Translations under genes and position numbers: made by a program
NCBI RefSeq assembly: GCF_910592395.1
Contig: NC_088308.1
Coordinates: 25,623,501-25,683,500 of the forward strand
Length of the DNA stretch: 60,000 nucleotides
From: Lineus longissimus
Taxonomy: Eukaryota > Nemertea > Pilidiophora > Heteronemertea > Lineidae
Reading direction: 5' to 3'
In this document: positions 37,162 through 52,200 of the stretch, in pieces
How positions within the stretch are numbered: the first letter of the stretch is position 1
Layout of the letters: each line of letters begins with the position of its first letter
The notes under the pieces: model-generated
What the model was told of the DNA's origin: nothing
What the model saw: the letters and a program-made list of their open reading frames with translations, nothing else
Database searches by the model: none

Positions 37162-39828
37162 ATGGAGCGAATCGAGAAAATATTGTACCAACAGTTGTTG
37201 GATTCGGTGCGTCTCCTTGGTGGATTTGATTCAGTTGTTTGGCACCCCGACCGTGGAGCATTTGTGCAGGGTAGAGCGATGTTTGAGGATGACAGCCAGT
37301 ACCTTCAGAAGGACAATAACTTCACCAGGGAGCTGTATAAGTTGGGCAACAGCCAGGGCACGAGGAAGCGGAAGGACCAACTACCCCCGGCTGTCACGCT
37401 GAGCGGGGACAAAATAGTCAAAGTTTACGGGACAAACAACGAGGATATCACGGAGAGATTCTACAAGGGACCAGAGGCAGCTTATTCAATGGACCCAGTG
37501 AATTTTAAACCGTCATATACAAATGCTGAAGAGGCGCGGGTCAAGTTACCATCGCTTATTAACAAAGCAAATGAACGAAATCGGCAGACTTCTGGTGGAA
37601 AAGAGGTATCGAAGGATCCGTTTGTGATGACGGGCAGTTGTCAGCGTGATGCACCACAGCAGAAAGCTCGCCCTGGGACTAAAACCGTAAAAATGAAAAC
37701 CGGGGCGGATCTGTATTCGAAAGGCAAAAGGCCAAGTATTATCGACAATAATTTAATGAAACGGAATTCTTTGCGGAGTTGGCCGGAAGAAGAGGCGGGT
37801 CTATCACACAGTGTACTTCAGTTGAATTCAATGGACAGTTTCAACACTGGTGTTGAAGGTATGATGGTCGGGGGACAAGATGCCAGCTTCGGAAACGCAG
37901 GCTTGCGCCGCGCCCCGAAATTCCCGGCTGAGAAAAAGCTGAGGAATATGTTTGTCGCTGGCAAGACTACCATTGAACTGAAGCGTCCTCCAGTGCAATC
38001 GCCGCGGCAGTCTAGTTACGTGATAAGGAAGCAGTACAACGAGAAACTCGAGAAGGAATTGATGAGCAAGAAGAAACAAGAGGAGAAACAACAGCAAAAA
38101 CGATCAAATGATACGGATTGGGTGCGCAAACGATATAAGCTAGACTCGGATACATTTTATAGCTCTGGTTCAGAATATGAGAGCGATTCATCAGAAATCA
38201 ACAATGCGTTGACTCTCAGCCTAAAGCAGGAAAAGCTTATGCGGTTCGCTTCGACGGACGTTCTCCTTGGATCCGCTAACTTCGAGGAGGCAGAGAGCGA
38301 GTCGGACTTGGAGACTGTGTTGCAGGGGGATGAGGTATTCACCAGGCGGACAAAGAACAAAATGAAAAAGAAACGTATGAGGCAATTTGAGAGGTATCTG
38401 ACAATGCTTTCTGATCCTGAGAATAGTGAGACTGAGGATCAGATCCAAATGTCGGCCTTGTCGGATAAGGAACTACGGGCGATACGGCTCAAGGTCAATG
38501 AGAGGAAGTTCAAAAAGAAACGCGATGCTCGGACGAGGTTCCGGCGGGCAGGGCTGGTCGTTTTAGCATGCATCAGACTCACACGCGAATTACACAAGAT
38601 TAAGATACAAGTGACTAAGGCGGAACCCCAGAAGGTGAAATCAAAAACAAAAAGGAAGAAGGAGAAACCGGGAAAGCGCGTGAGATTCGACCCGAAATTG
38701 AGAGCCTCGACGCCAGGTGGTGAGAGCGCGTTGTCGGAGGAAATGATAATCCAAATGTCCCCGAAGGAACGTTTTATGCTTGAGTTCGGTTGGATGTTGA
38801 GTGACCTTGGGATTGAGGTACCCAGGGCTAAGGTCACGGAGGAGGTTGTGGCTCTTACAGACGGGACAATGGATGCAGCGCCAGCAATGACTGAGGCGGC
38901 TGGTATTCAAGGAACTCTTACAGTAACCAGTGGGAATTCTTTAGCTGTGCCAGGAGCAGCCATGGCTCATGCACCGCGAACGACGAAGACATTTGTAGAA
39001 TCCACAGGCAGACGGGAGTTTGAGCGACCAGTCGGCGTAGGGTCAATGGCCCGTCGACCTAGTTTGCCCTCATTAGAAAAGCCATCATTTTTACTGTTCA
39101 GAGTCACAACAGAGCCCGTTGCTAAGAAGAAGGGCAGAAAGAAAAACATGAAAAAACCGAAACTTAAAGGTGTCAACAACATAGACTGTGCTTCTCCTGG
39201 TGAGAAAAACAAAAGTGGGTGCATTCACAACCATGGAGAGGTCAATGAATCAAAGCGACCAGCACCACGAACTCAGATTAACGACGACAGCATTTTCGAA
39301 GAAGTCCGAATAGAACTAGGGGATTTGAGAAGGTCCACTAGTACGGGCGATATTCCCAGCGTCATTCGAGACCTAGACTTAAGGGATGTGATTAAAGATA
39401 TCGATTTTCCAGCGAAAGAGATAAAATTACAGATCGTTGAGCGCAAACGACGCAGACAACGGAAGAAGCGTATTGCGAAAATGCAGCAGGAGGTTGAGGT
39501 AACGGCGAACAGACGACTAGAGGAGCAGGCGTATGCGCGGAAGATAGAACAGCGGAGGATGGAGCCTGAATCTAGCGAGGATGAACAAACTCAGAACAAG
39601 AGCATGAAGGCACATCTCCGGCCGAAAGATACGCCTCATATCACCACGGGCGTGGCGTGGAATCAGAAAGAGAAACCGCGCTTGAAGTCACCTTCCCAGG
39701 AAGAAATTGACAAACAGTTACCAGAGTTATCGAGACTTTTCCTTGAAATGCGGGATTGTAAATACATCAGATGGAGTCACACGGACCAAAAGATCATAGC
39801 AAGACTGCGTGAAGTGGAATACGTTTGA
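37162..39828 (+). CDS. Orphan 888-residue basic protein, single exon
   Basis: Not recognised. The frame is open for 888 codons from the ATG at 37162. The N-terminal 50 residues look folded (ILYQQLLDSVRLLGGFDSVV). Most of the rest is low-complexity, charged and probably disordered. Lysine/arginine clusters resemble nuclear localisation signals near residues 490-506, 655-670 and 760-775. A mid-protein segment (about 435-480) has a basic helix pattern. Residues 506-509 read RVRF inside KRVRFDP, a good match to the PP1-docking motif RVxF. Acidic/serine patches (about 335-350 and 375-390) could be CK2-type sites. The C terminus has another compact segment (LSRLFLEMRDCKYIRW). No membrane segment or signal peptide is seen. 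The coding frame keeps strong codon structure, so it is a real gene. A nuclear or cytoskeletal regulatory role is only a guess. Confidence 0.85.
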   Translation: MERIEKILYQQLLDSVRLLGGFDSVVWHPDRGAFVQGRAMFEDDSQYLQKDNNFTRELYKLGNSQGTRKRKDQLPPAVTLSGDKIVKVYGTNNEDITERFYKGPEAAYSMDPVNFKPSYTNAEEARVKLPSLINKANERNRQTSGGKEVSKDPFVMTGSCQRDAPQQKARPGTKTVKMKTGADLYSKGKRPSIIDNNLMKRNSLRSWPEEEAGLSHSVLQLNSMDSFNTGVEGMMVGGQDASFGNAGLRRAPKFPAEKKLRNMFVAGKTTIELKRPPVQSPRQSSYVIRKQYNEKLEKELMSKKKQEEKQQQKRSNDTDWVRKRYKLDSDTFYSSGSEYESDSSEINNALTLSLKQEKLMRFASTDVLLGSANFEEAESESDLETVLQGDEVFTRRTKNKMKKKRMRQFERYLTMLSDPENSETEDQIQMSALSDKELRAIRLKVNERKFKKKRDARTRFRRAGLVVLACIRLTRELHKIKIQVTKAEPQKVKSKTKRKKEKPGKRVRFDPKLRASTPGGESALSEEMIIQMSPKERFMLEFGWMLSDLGIEVPRAKVTEEVVALTDGTMDAAPAMTEAAGIQGTLTVTSGNSLAVPGAAMAHAPRTTKTFVESTGRREFERPVGVGSMARRPSLPSLEKPSFLLFRVTTEPVAKKKGRKKNMKKPKLKGVNNIDCASPGEKNKSGCIHNHGEVNESKRPAPRTQINDDSIFEEVRIELGDLRRSTSTGDIPSVIRDLDLRDVIKDIDFPAKEIKLQIVERKRRRQRKKRIAKMQQEVEVTANRRLEEQAYARKIEQRRMEPESSEDEQTQNKSMKAHLRPKDTPHITTGVAWNQKEKPRLKSPSQEEIDKQLPELSRLFLEMRDCKYIRWSHTDQKIIARLREVEYV

Positions 39829-41030
39829 ATTCACTACCGGATTATGATTTACACACGCTGTATAAAACTATGACAATAATTACTCAAGGACTGTGATTAG
39901 TTCCGTCCAGTTTAGTTCATTATTTCTCTGTATTGGCGACAGATTTAAGACAATGTTATGTGGCCAAACGGACATATCAATGCTTGTTTTTGTTAGAACA
40001 GCACCCTGGCATCGATTGCATGTCCGTCCCGAAAAAAAGTGTATTGTTCTAAAAGTGATGAGTGACATCATTCCTCTCGATGTCGACCCATAACGCTGAG
40101 CGGACCAGCTGTAGGCCCTACAACCTTCCGCTAATTCAAGGAATGGCTCATCCATTTCGAAATAATGTCTTGTCGAAATGTGACCAGCGCCGTAGCTTGC
40201 AGGGCAATGGGCAAATGTCCACAGGCATCACCAAAAAAAGTATTTCTTACGATGATTTTTGCCAAAGTTTTGCCTTTCCCGCCATCCTGAGATTCAGGCT
40301 GTTATACTCCTACATGTACGTCATACAGAAATATCGAGAGACCACCAACGGCACCAGAAGCTAGCTGCGGGCTTGGTTAATATAACGTGTAGTTACCATT
40401 TCATCATTTCTGTTGTCCAAATAAAGTAAAACACTATGAACATAGAACAACTCTTGTCACTTAAAACATTTTGACAGTTGTTGATTTGAGCGGTGTGTGT
40501 GAATTTGCACCCTTTGTCCTCTTGAGTGGAAGGTCAAGCCACGCTGAAAGTGTGTTGGATCTATATGCATCGCTGAAATGACCATCATGCCATGAGGAGG
40601 AGCTATTGGTATAGTTTATGACATATCTTTCCGGATCGAGCATGGTAGTATATTAGTAGTCCTGGGCGTACTGGTACAAAATAAAAGTGACGTCACTAAC
40701 GCTGGAGTTACATAAACATGTAACTTGGAGTTCTTAATACATGTAGCTGCCGCAACAGACATCGCAACTTCATATAGACACGTGTACCGGTTTATCTACA
40801 TGTAGGCCAAATATCCCACCGATATGTAGACAAGTATTGATTATCTATACTTGATGTAGGCTATAAATCACCAAACCACGGTCATTACGAGATCACTATC
40901 TTACCGATCGATCCCTGTACCCTAAAAAAGGGCCTATTTCATGCCAGGGCATGCATGTGTCGAGCATGATCATACTAAACATGTATATACAAGTTAAGTA
41001 TACATAATAGGCTACTCCAGCTGATTCAAG
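39829..41030. other. 3' flank of the orphan gene and 5' flank of the SDR gene
   Basis: It holds the orphan gene's candidate polyadenylation signal at 40420 and several TACATGTA palindromes at 40.3-40.8 kb. No coding exon was recognised. Confidence 0.6.
40420..40425 (+). promoter_or_regulatory. Candidate polyadenylation signal of the 37162 gene
   Basis: AATAAA about 590 bp after the stop codon at 39826-39828, the first canonical signal noticed on this strand downstream of the frame. Confidence 0.4.
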
Positions 41031-45098
<4,068 letters not shown>

Positions 45099-45207
45099 CA
45101 ATCGGGTAATTTGAGAAAATGGCCGTTTATATGTTGTGATAAGGTCTTGACACGTGTTAAATATAGAAATTGCTATCAACTACATTGCATGAACATAACA
45201 TGGAAAT

Positions 45208-45213
45208 AATAAA
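45208..45213 (+). promoter_or_regulatory. Polyadenylation signal of the SDR gene
   Basis: AATAAA 110 bp after the SDR stop codon (45096-45098). Confidence 0.6.
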
Positions 45214-45380
45214 CCGTAACCTGGGTTGGTTTCACTCAATTTTTGATTGCATATTGTATCAACTTTAAAAATAAATATTTATAAATCATATACGTGTATG
45301 TATATGCATGCTTACACTTCAGCAAATGAAGAACAGACTGGTTCAATCCCAACGCGAAAAGATTACAATCGAATATTTCG

Positions 45381-45386
45381 TTTATT
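45381..45386 (-). promoter_or_regulatory. Polyadenylation signal of the knottin-like gene
   Basis: AATAAA on the minus strand, 125 bp past the stop codon at 45511-45513. Confidence 0.55.
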
Positions 45387-45510
45387 TCTGTTCAGAAAAT
45401 AGTAGTGGGCATGTGGAAATTTAGATTTTTTAGAATTTTGAAATTTGGAATCTGGAGTTTCGGGAATTTGGAAATATTAGAATGTGGGAATGTTGGATTA
45501 TTCAGCACTC

Positions 45511-46305
45511 TTATCGCCCGAACAGCCTCGTCTTGCACTCCCACCTGTGGAGATGGTTTTCCCTGCAGGCGAACTTCTTCAAGTCACAGCAATCGTAGGA
45601 TTTGTGGCCGTTAACACAGGCATCGCCCCATCTCTCGGCGCATAGTTTGATACCTGCAAATCGGAAACAATAATAGGCAGTGGCGGGAATGAAGTGAAAT
45701 AAAAAAGCCGTAACTGGCGGTCGGCGCGCGATGTTTTCAGATTTTCGTTACAAGTTTTTTCTGTTATTTGAAAAATTATTTACAATATAGTCATCTGTGC
45801 ATTCCAGATGCTAACGATCACTTTTTTTTAATATTTGGGTTGAAATAGGCTGTATTCAGAAAAATGTCAATCGAGGCCTCTAAGGGCATTAATTTGTTTA
45901 TTACCAATTATTAGAAACAAAATTGATCGTTAGCACCTGCACGCACCATGCCGCGATGTGAGAGTCGAAGTTTGAAACGGATATGTCGCATTGTTCAAAG
46001 CTCTAATTATGACCATTTATTAATTAAATCTATTCTAATCGGTCAAATTGTTATTCTTTATGCAGAAGATAAAGTTGGAACTAAAACATACATTGAAATA
46101 AAAAGGTACGATTTTGTGATTAATATGTCGTAGATCTTTTTGTTGGAAGCGCCCAGTAGATGTGTCAAAGGTGAACCCCAGCCTTCGATCAGACCCGTGT
46201 TACCTTTATTTTAGAATGACCAATTCGGCTTGCTCACTTACCTTCGCACAAACTTCCAGCCATGACCACAAGCATGAAGAGCATGATGAACTTAGGAGAC
46301 GCCAT
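45511..46305 (-). CDS. Secreted six-cysteine knottin-like peptide with amidation signal
   Basis: A two-exon gene found by hand. Exon 1 is 46242-46305 (ATG at 46305, donor gtaagt, phase 1). Exon 2 is 45511-45653 (acceptor gatttgcag, stop TAA at 45511-45513). The product is 68 residues. Residues 1-22 form a signal peptide (MASPKF, then IMLFMLVVMAGSL). The mature part has exactly six cysteines at 26, 34, 43, 44, 51 and 61, i.e. C-x7-C-x8-CC-x6-C-x9-C, the C-C-CC-C-C framework of inhibitor-cystine-knot peptides. It is rich in Lys, Arg and His. The protein ends LFGR, so removal of the Arg would leave a Gly substrate for C-terminal amidation. There is no propeptide. It could be a neuropeptide or hormone, an antimicrobial, or a toxin-like knottin; the family is not recognised. 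It is placed between, and transcribed opposite to, the SDR and CEMIP-like genes. Confidence 0.75.
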
Positions 46306-47702
46306 TTCGACTGAAGAATACGATAACTGCCAGAAAAAGAATCAATCATGAGATTCAGGGTTTTTCACTGATATATATAAAAGTCAAATCAAATATCTAG
46401 AGGCGGTGTATTGGAATCGTCTGGTATGACGAGGATGGTCAACACCCTAGAAAATGAATATCGCCAGATATTGCCTTGAGTAAAATTTGCGACCATTAAC
46501 TGGTGTGAGCGGAGTCGGCACCTAAAATATTGAGTTGAGACTATAGCTGAACGTCAACTGGGACATTATTAGCTCTGCAAACAATTTTGGGGAATTGTAA
46601 TGTAAAGTATGAGGAAGCCGGCCGGAGACCACGGAGGAAACCTACGATGTCGAAGAGAGTCGCCTACTCTATCACACGAGTATGGATACACGAGTGTGTG
46701 GTATTGCTGCCTCCAAAAAGACAATTTCACAAAAATATACGTACCTCTCTGTTCGGTAAGATTTCAAGTATGAGCAATAATGAGCAAAGGTATCTCTCTT
46801 AATTGATGGGACGCAGCTGTGACAGGTGCGGCTCATGGAAACTTCATTTGCGACTGACTCAGTCTGGATGAATTAATTAGCTGCTAATTACGTAGAAGCT
46901 TTTGAATAAAGTTTGAAATGTAAATTTTATATCAATTTATCAATCCTCATATGCACTGCAGGCAACCTGGGATGGCAACACACCACATGTTGGTTTGCAT
47001 AATGAATAGTTAGTGTTAATTATCATTAAATTTGTATAATTTTTTTGATTATGACACTTAAATGCGATTTAATAGCAATCATACATGCACATGTACATTA
47101 GCGGCCATATTGGATTTCTACAAAGCCATAATTTGAGAATCAAGCACGTTACACGAAGAGGCTACATGTACATGTATATGATGAATTATTTGGGCGTGGT
47201 AGGCCTACTCACGGTACTCTTGGTATCCCTGGTTGCCTTGCATTAGGCCTACCCTGTTACCCTTGACCAGTAGGTGATAACATTCTTGATTACAATCCCG
47301 TTGATCAGTGGACCTTTAACAGGTTTTTCTTGACGTTCGTTCTGCAATCACATGACCTTGCCGACCCAAATCGCCAGGCATTCTGACGAAATAATCGATG
47401 ACAACAGCGCATGCTCTAGTGTTGCAATTTCCCTGTATCTTAATATTTATGCCGCGGTCATATCGACAAAATAATTAGTAGCATTGTGTGGACGAGTTGT
47501 GAGGTTGTCTATCCGGCCCAATTTGTCCGGCACACTTACAAGTGCAGACGCGTCCAGGAACGCAGACTTTGTTCGGGGTATCGTAATCGTTACAACGTTG
47601 ATTTCCTTTCGGTGGTCACGCTGCACCACCACGGGCCCTGTAGCTTTCTGATACGGGATACTGCACGCCGATTGACGCGGGACACTCTCGTTCAACCGCA
47701 GA
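46306..47702. other. Divergent promoter region between the knottin-like and CEMIP-like genes
   Basis: 1.4 kb between divergent start codons, with the knottin-like gene's TATA box at 46371. The last 200 bp before 47703 are GC-richer and probably the CEMIP-like leader. No further coding exon was recognised. Confidence 0.6.
46371..46382 (-). promoter_or_regulatory. Candidate TATA box of the knottin-like gene
   Basis: Read on the minus strand, TTTTATATATAT lies about 70 bp upstream of the ATG at 46305. The start of transcription would fall near 46345, with a leader of about 40 bases. A pyrimidine stretch ending in CAG five bases before the ATG could instead be an acceptor for an untranslated first exon. 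Confidence 0.4.
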
Positions 47703-49277
47703 ATGGGACGAAGGCTGTTCTTGTTGTTTTTGTTCCTCGTCTTGGTCGGGGGATGTTTCTGTGGTGTTGCAGGGACGCGTGTCAATTGTCCGCATGATGA
47801 GCAGACCCTGCTTCGATGGAGCGATCCGTTGACATGGACAAATAATGGAAATAAAGTAAGTCACTCTTTTCTTGTCGAAATGAAATGTAGGTCTTGCGCT
47901 GCTTTTGTGGACATGCTCGAGTTCCATCTGCAGCCTTTATCCAGGTGGACAACTGAGGTCCAAGTGTCCGTTTGACGGAATGGTTTGACCATGCACTGTG
48001 ACTACAATAGGGTTCTTAGTGGTGGCATTTTGAAGAAAATGTCTCATTTCCATAGTTCTGAAATCGTCGTTGTTTAAAAATTTGAAGTTTTTATCATGTA
48101 AATGTTACACTGGCCCATTCATGGTTTCGAAGAGCCGACAGCGTTTATAGTCATTGGATGATATCAACATCTGTATTTTTGTCAAGGTTCCTGCTGCAGA
48201 TACCGTTGCCGTAGTTGACCGACCCGTCCTCTTGGACACCAATCTACCAACGCTAAAGGGAATTCATATTATCAGAGGAGGGAGGCTCGTCTTCAAGCCG
48301 GAGGTGGAGATGAAGCTGAGAGTTGGCTTCATCCGGATTGAAGGAGAGATGGTGGTCGGCTCACACGAGTGTCCGTATGAAGGCCTTCTTAATATTACGT
48401 TGACTGGTAGGAAGCTGTGTTATTTCCAGTTATTTGCTGTCGTCAGGTCTTGTTCCACTTAGTCCTTTTCCCTCGCTGCAGGAAGACTACACCCGATCCC
48501 AGCGGGTGCTTCGGATTTTTTGGGTGATTCATACTATCCGCTCAGTTGGTGCTGTTGGTGATGAGTGGAACTGAAAAGACGCCAACCAAACCAGCTGGTA
48601 ATTTTAACAAAGGCCTTGTAACACAGCAGGAAAACACTGTTGTGAAATTGGACCTTCTATAGCATAACTCCTGTAAGGGCTAAGAGAACTTTCTGCAGTT
48701 GATTGCAGTGGATACAATTTCTGCCAGTTTATCTTAATGAGCCATCCAGGATTTTATTGCATAAGAACCCTCATCTATGTATTGGGTGTCTGCCATCACA
48801 GTGCGATGAGGGCACAATCTGATAATTGGCATCCCATGGAAAGCTAGTTGTCTTTGTGATGTAATGATTGTCTCTGTGTTACCACATGTGTTATTTCAGA
48901 TGTTGTGCAACGACTGTCACCATCTGTAGCCGTCCGCCAAGACGGGGAGGGGAGGGGCATGTTTTGTCCGAATGCTGCACTGGAAGCTGATTATAAGGGT
49001 CACATGGGTTTCTGCTGCAGCAGTAGTAAGAACTTCTTTCCTTAAAATTGCACGCAATGCAAAAACGTGTGTTTTTTTTAAAGGGAGAAGAGGGGACATA
49101 GATATTTCAAGGTTGTCTGACTTCCATGCTAAGGATATGGGCGAGAAGTATATTGGTGTGGATGCAGGAGGTTCGCTGCAGATCCATGGCGTAAAGAGGC
49201 GCTCCTGGACCAAACTGAATGCTACAGCCTATCCGCAGGATGCCAAGCAGAAGAAACAAGTTGTTTGGGACCATCAG
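47703..49277 (+). CDS. CEMIP: CEMIP-like exons 1-3: signal peptide and G8 domain
   Basis: Exon 1 (47703-47855) encodes a start with a very hydrophobic run (LFLLFLFLVLVGGCFC), then the G8 entry WSDPLTWTNNG. Exon 2 (48187-48406) encodes GIHIIRGGRLVF and RIEGEMVVGSHECPYEG. Exon 3 (49084-49277) encodes GEKYIGVDAGGSLQIHG and RRSWTKLNATAY, matching the end of the CEMIP G8 region (YIGVGAGG, LSWTFLNKT in the human protein). Phases 0, 1, 0. Confidence 0.93.
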
Positions 49278-52200
49278 GTATGGTCATCCGAGGTGACGTA
49301 ATGAAGTCCTGTATATGGCAGTATGGAATTTCTAAAATGCGCTCAGCATACAATAATGGTACCGAAAGGTCATGGTGTTTCTAGCGGTCTCCTGTATATG
49401 GAAACACTGAAATATGAGGAATAATCGCAAATGTTACACCGGATCCAGAAGTCCTTGGTGTTTTCATTTTTCATGTTTCAACCGATAAGCCCCAAATCAC
49501 TGACGTCAATTAAGTAGCAAAAACCGCTTTGTTGAAATTATTTCACAAGAACCACATGAATCATATATAGGTACATATATACATATATAATGAGCACTAT
49601 TGCGGGTGCCGAAGCAATTATAACAATTTCCGTGACGATGCAGGATGTGACCTAATAGCAAAGTAAATGACTTGTTTGCAGGTCAAACAGTCAAAACATT
49701 CACTCTCGATTATAAAAGCAGCAAATGTCAACGATTAAACTGGGCCAGGCAATCTCAGTTTGGCTCTCTATTGGTTATTGAATCTGATGTAATCTGTGGT
49801 GAAATTACGAAAAAAACAATAGAAGTACGAAGGTTGATTAAACTCTACACCGGTTATGATGCCAAATATCACCAATACATAGTGATGCGATTCGTATTGA
49901 ATTCTTTATTCTACCCTGTGGAGAAATCAACCTTTTCAATAATGGCCACATTTGAACAGGTAACTTAAAGCCACACCAGTTAATGTGGCCATAATTATTA
50001 TTGTCTGTTTGATAAAGAAAATGGATTATTTCCAACAACAATCGACCATTTCTAAGAACAACAGATCATCATCAATTGATGGTGGCTATGTGTTTACCTC
50101 TCATAACATCTGATAGTCGGTCTTGATTTCTAAAGCACATAGATCAATCGATCGTGGCTATGTGTTTTTACAGTCTATCAAGATGCAATTGTTGTTTTTA
50201 TATCTGCTGGGACAAAAATGGGTCATTGGGATAGATTGACACAGTGCACAAGATTGAACTTGAACTGCGTGCAGTTAACCTAAATTTCAAAATAATAATT
50301 GCATGAATCGGATGGCCCAGAAAAACGAAGGATGCAATCATCATCGAAGACCTCTAAAAAAAATAATTTCCCCGATTCCTGGTACAATCAAAATTTCGAA
50401 AATAATTTATGAATGTTGCATATTAATGAATTAGCACAGTGCAAGATTGATGATAAGACAGACCTTCCGACGTAGTTCGTACTTCGTCGTTGATTGGGGT
50501 TGCGAAACTTGCCTGCTACTGTCTCAACGCTAACGAGGAAAAGGAAGGGGACGCGTGTGGAGAAGGGGGAGGCATTTTAACCTTTTGTTCTCGATCTTCC
50601 AGGCCATGAAGACGGCAGGGCGACACCAGTATGAGGACAGAGATGGTATCAATGTCTACATCTTCTCCCCTCAAGGCGAGGTGGTCACTTTTGAGAACTT
50701 CAGGACAAATAAATACGTCAAGAAGTTTGAGAGGCGCCTTCGTCCTATTAGGAAATTCTTCAATTTCCTAAGAGGTAGGAATTGCTCTAGAAAAGCATCG
50801 CTCAAAGATATGTTTCATGAAGCCTTTGACCTTGTTGACCGCACCCCTAGCAATCGACACATTTAAGAATACAGTCATGAAACTCAAGGTACTTCATTAC
50901 TTTCAATACTGTTTCGTGAAACAATAGACATTTATTCCATACTACTATGGAGCAGTTGAATCTCAGCATTAAGACTTTTTACTAGGCTGATTGTTAACAT
51001 GTTAGGAAAGAATGGCATTTTCAATCTCACAATTCTTAGCGAGTGCTGACCATGATTCATTTTCTTTTTCATTCTCTCGGCAGACGTACAAGACAGCAAT
51101 TACGTGATGATAGCGGTTAGGCGACAACTGATCCCGACTGGGGAGAGTATGGATGACATGTCCCCATACCATGATATCTTCGAAGCTGTCGAGAGGTTGC
51201 TCGGAGGAAACCGACGAACTGAGCTAAGAAAGTTCCAGCCCGGAAGCAGTTACGTACTTTTTGCCAAGAAAGGTATGAGCTCATTCTTACTCCATTGAAT
51301 ACATCGTAGGGACCATCTAAATGTTCCCCTTGTAGTAGATTACTCCGAAAGCCTGAAACCATGCCAAAATTGAAGCGTTCGACCTTGAATACATTGTTCT
51401 GATGATATGACTTGAGTAGTCATGAAAAGTCAAAGTAATTTTTTCCCATGAAATGACTGTGAGCATCTGCTCTAAGTGCCTTTTTAACTGACCTGATAGT
51501 GCTTACTCGGACGGTAAATTGGTATCTTGTATTTCATCATTGCAGGCAAACCAACGATGTCGAGCGAAAAGCTGGTTCAGCGACAACGAGGGGTGAGACT
51601 GGCGAAGACCGATCCAGCCACCAGCCTTGACTTCATAGTATCGATGGCCGACAACGGACGCAAGTGTGACTTCGTAGTTCTAAAGGAACGCAGCGGAGGA
51701 CAGCAGTTGACGCTCACACACGATGTGTCCTCATGGCGTCCAGGTATAAGGTTTTTTATGTCGTTTGGTTTGAAACATGTGCATTCACAATCTGCAAAAT
51801 GCAACTTCTCCAACCATACAATCAAGTAATGGTGAGAAAACATAGTGTTTGGTATTAAAGCATCCTCGTCATGCCGATGTTTTCAAGTGAATATACATTT
51901 GCACTCCGCCTTTTGATATTACAATTTGTATAATTAAGTAGGAGTGAAAATACCCTGAATCTCAGAATAATAAGTAAGGCGTAGCACCCATAATTCGACC
52001 GTTACTGTTTTGATACCGGGCACTGACCCATGTGACCTTTCCTCTTCTCTGCCACGTCCTCGCGAATGGGATGTGGATTCCCTGTATGAAGTGGGCAAGC
52101 AAGTATCACGAACATTACAAGACGCTTGTGGCGAACTTCTGCTTCTATACTTGAATTTCAGGTGATCGTGTTGTTGTCTTCTCCACCGACTATGATTGGG

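Noticed and set aside
47486-47927. Overlapping frames of about 100 codons on both strands at the CEMIP-like first exon
   Set aside because: Shadows of exon 1 and its leader; only the frame from 47703 joins in phase with the G8 exons.
49672-49968. 98-codon frame in CEMIP-like intron 3
   Set aside because: No similarity to the G8 or GG regions, and including it would break the phase between exons 3 and 4, which join directly.
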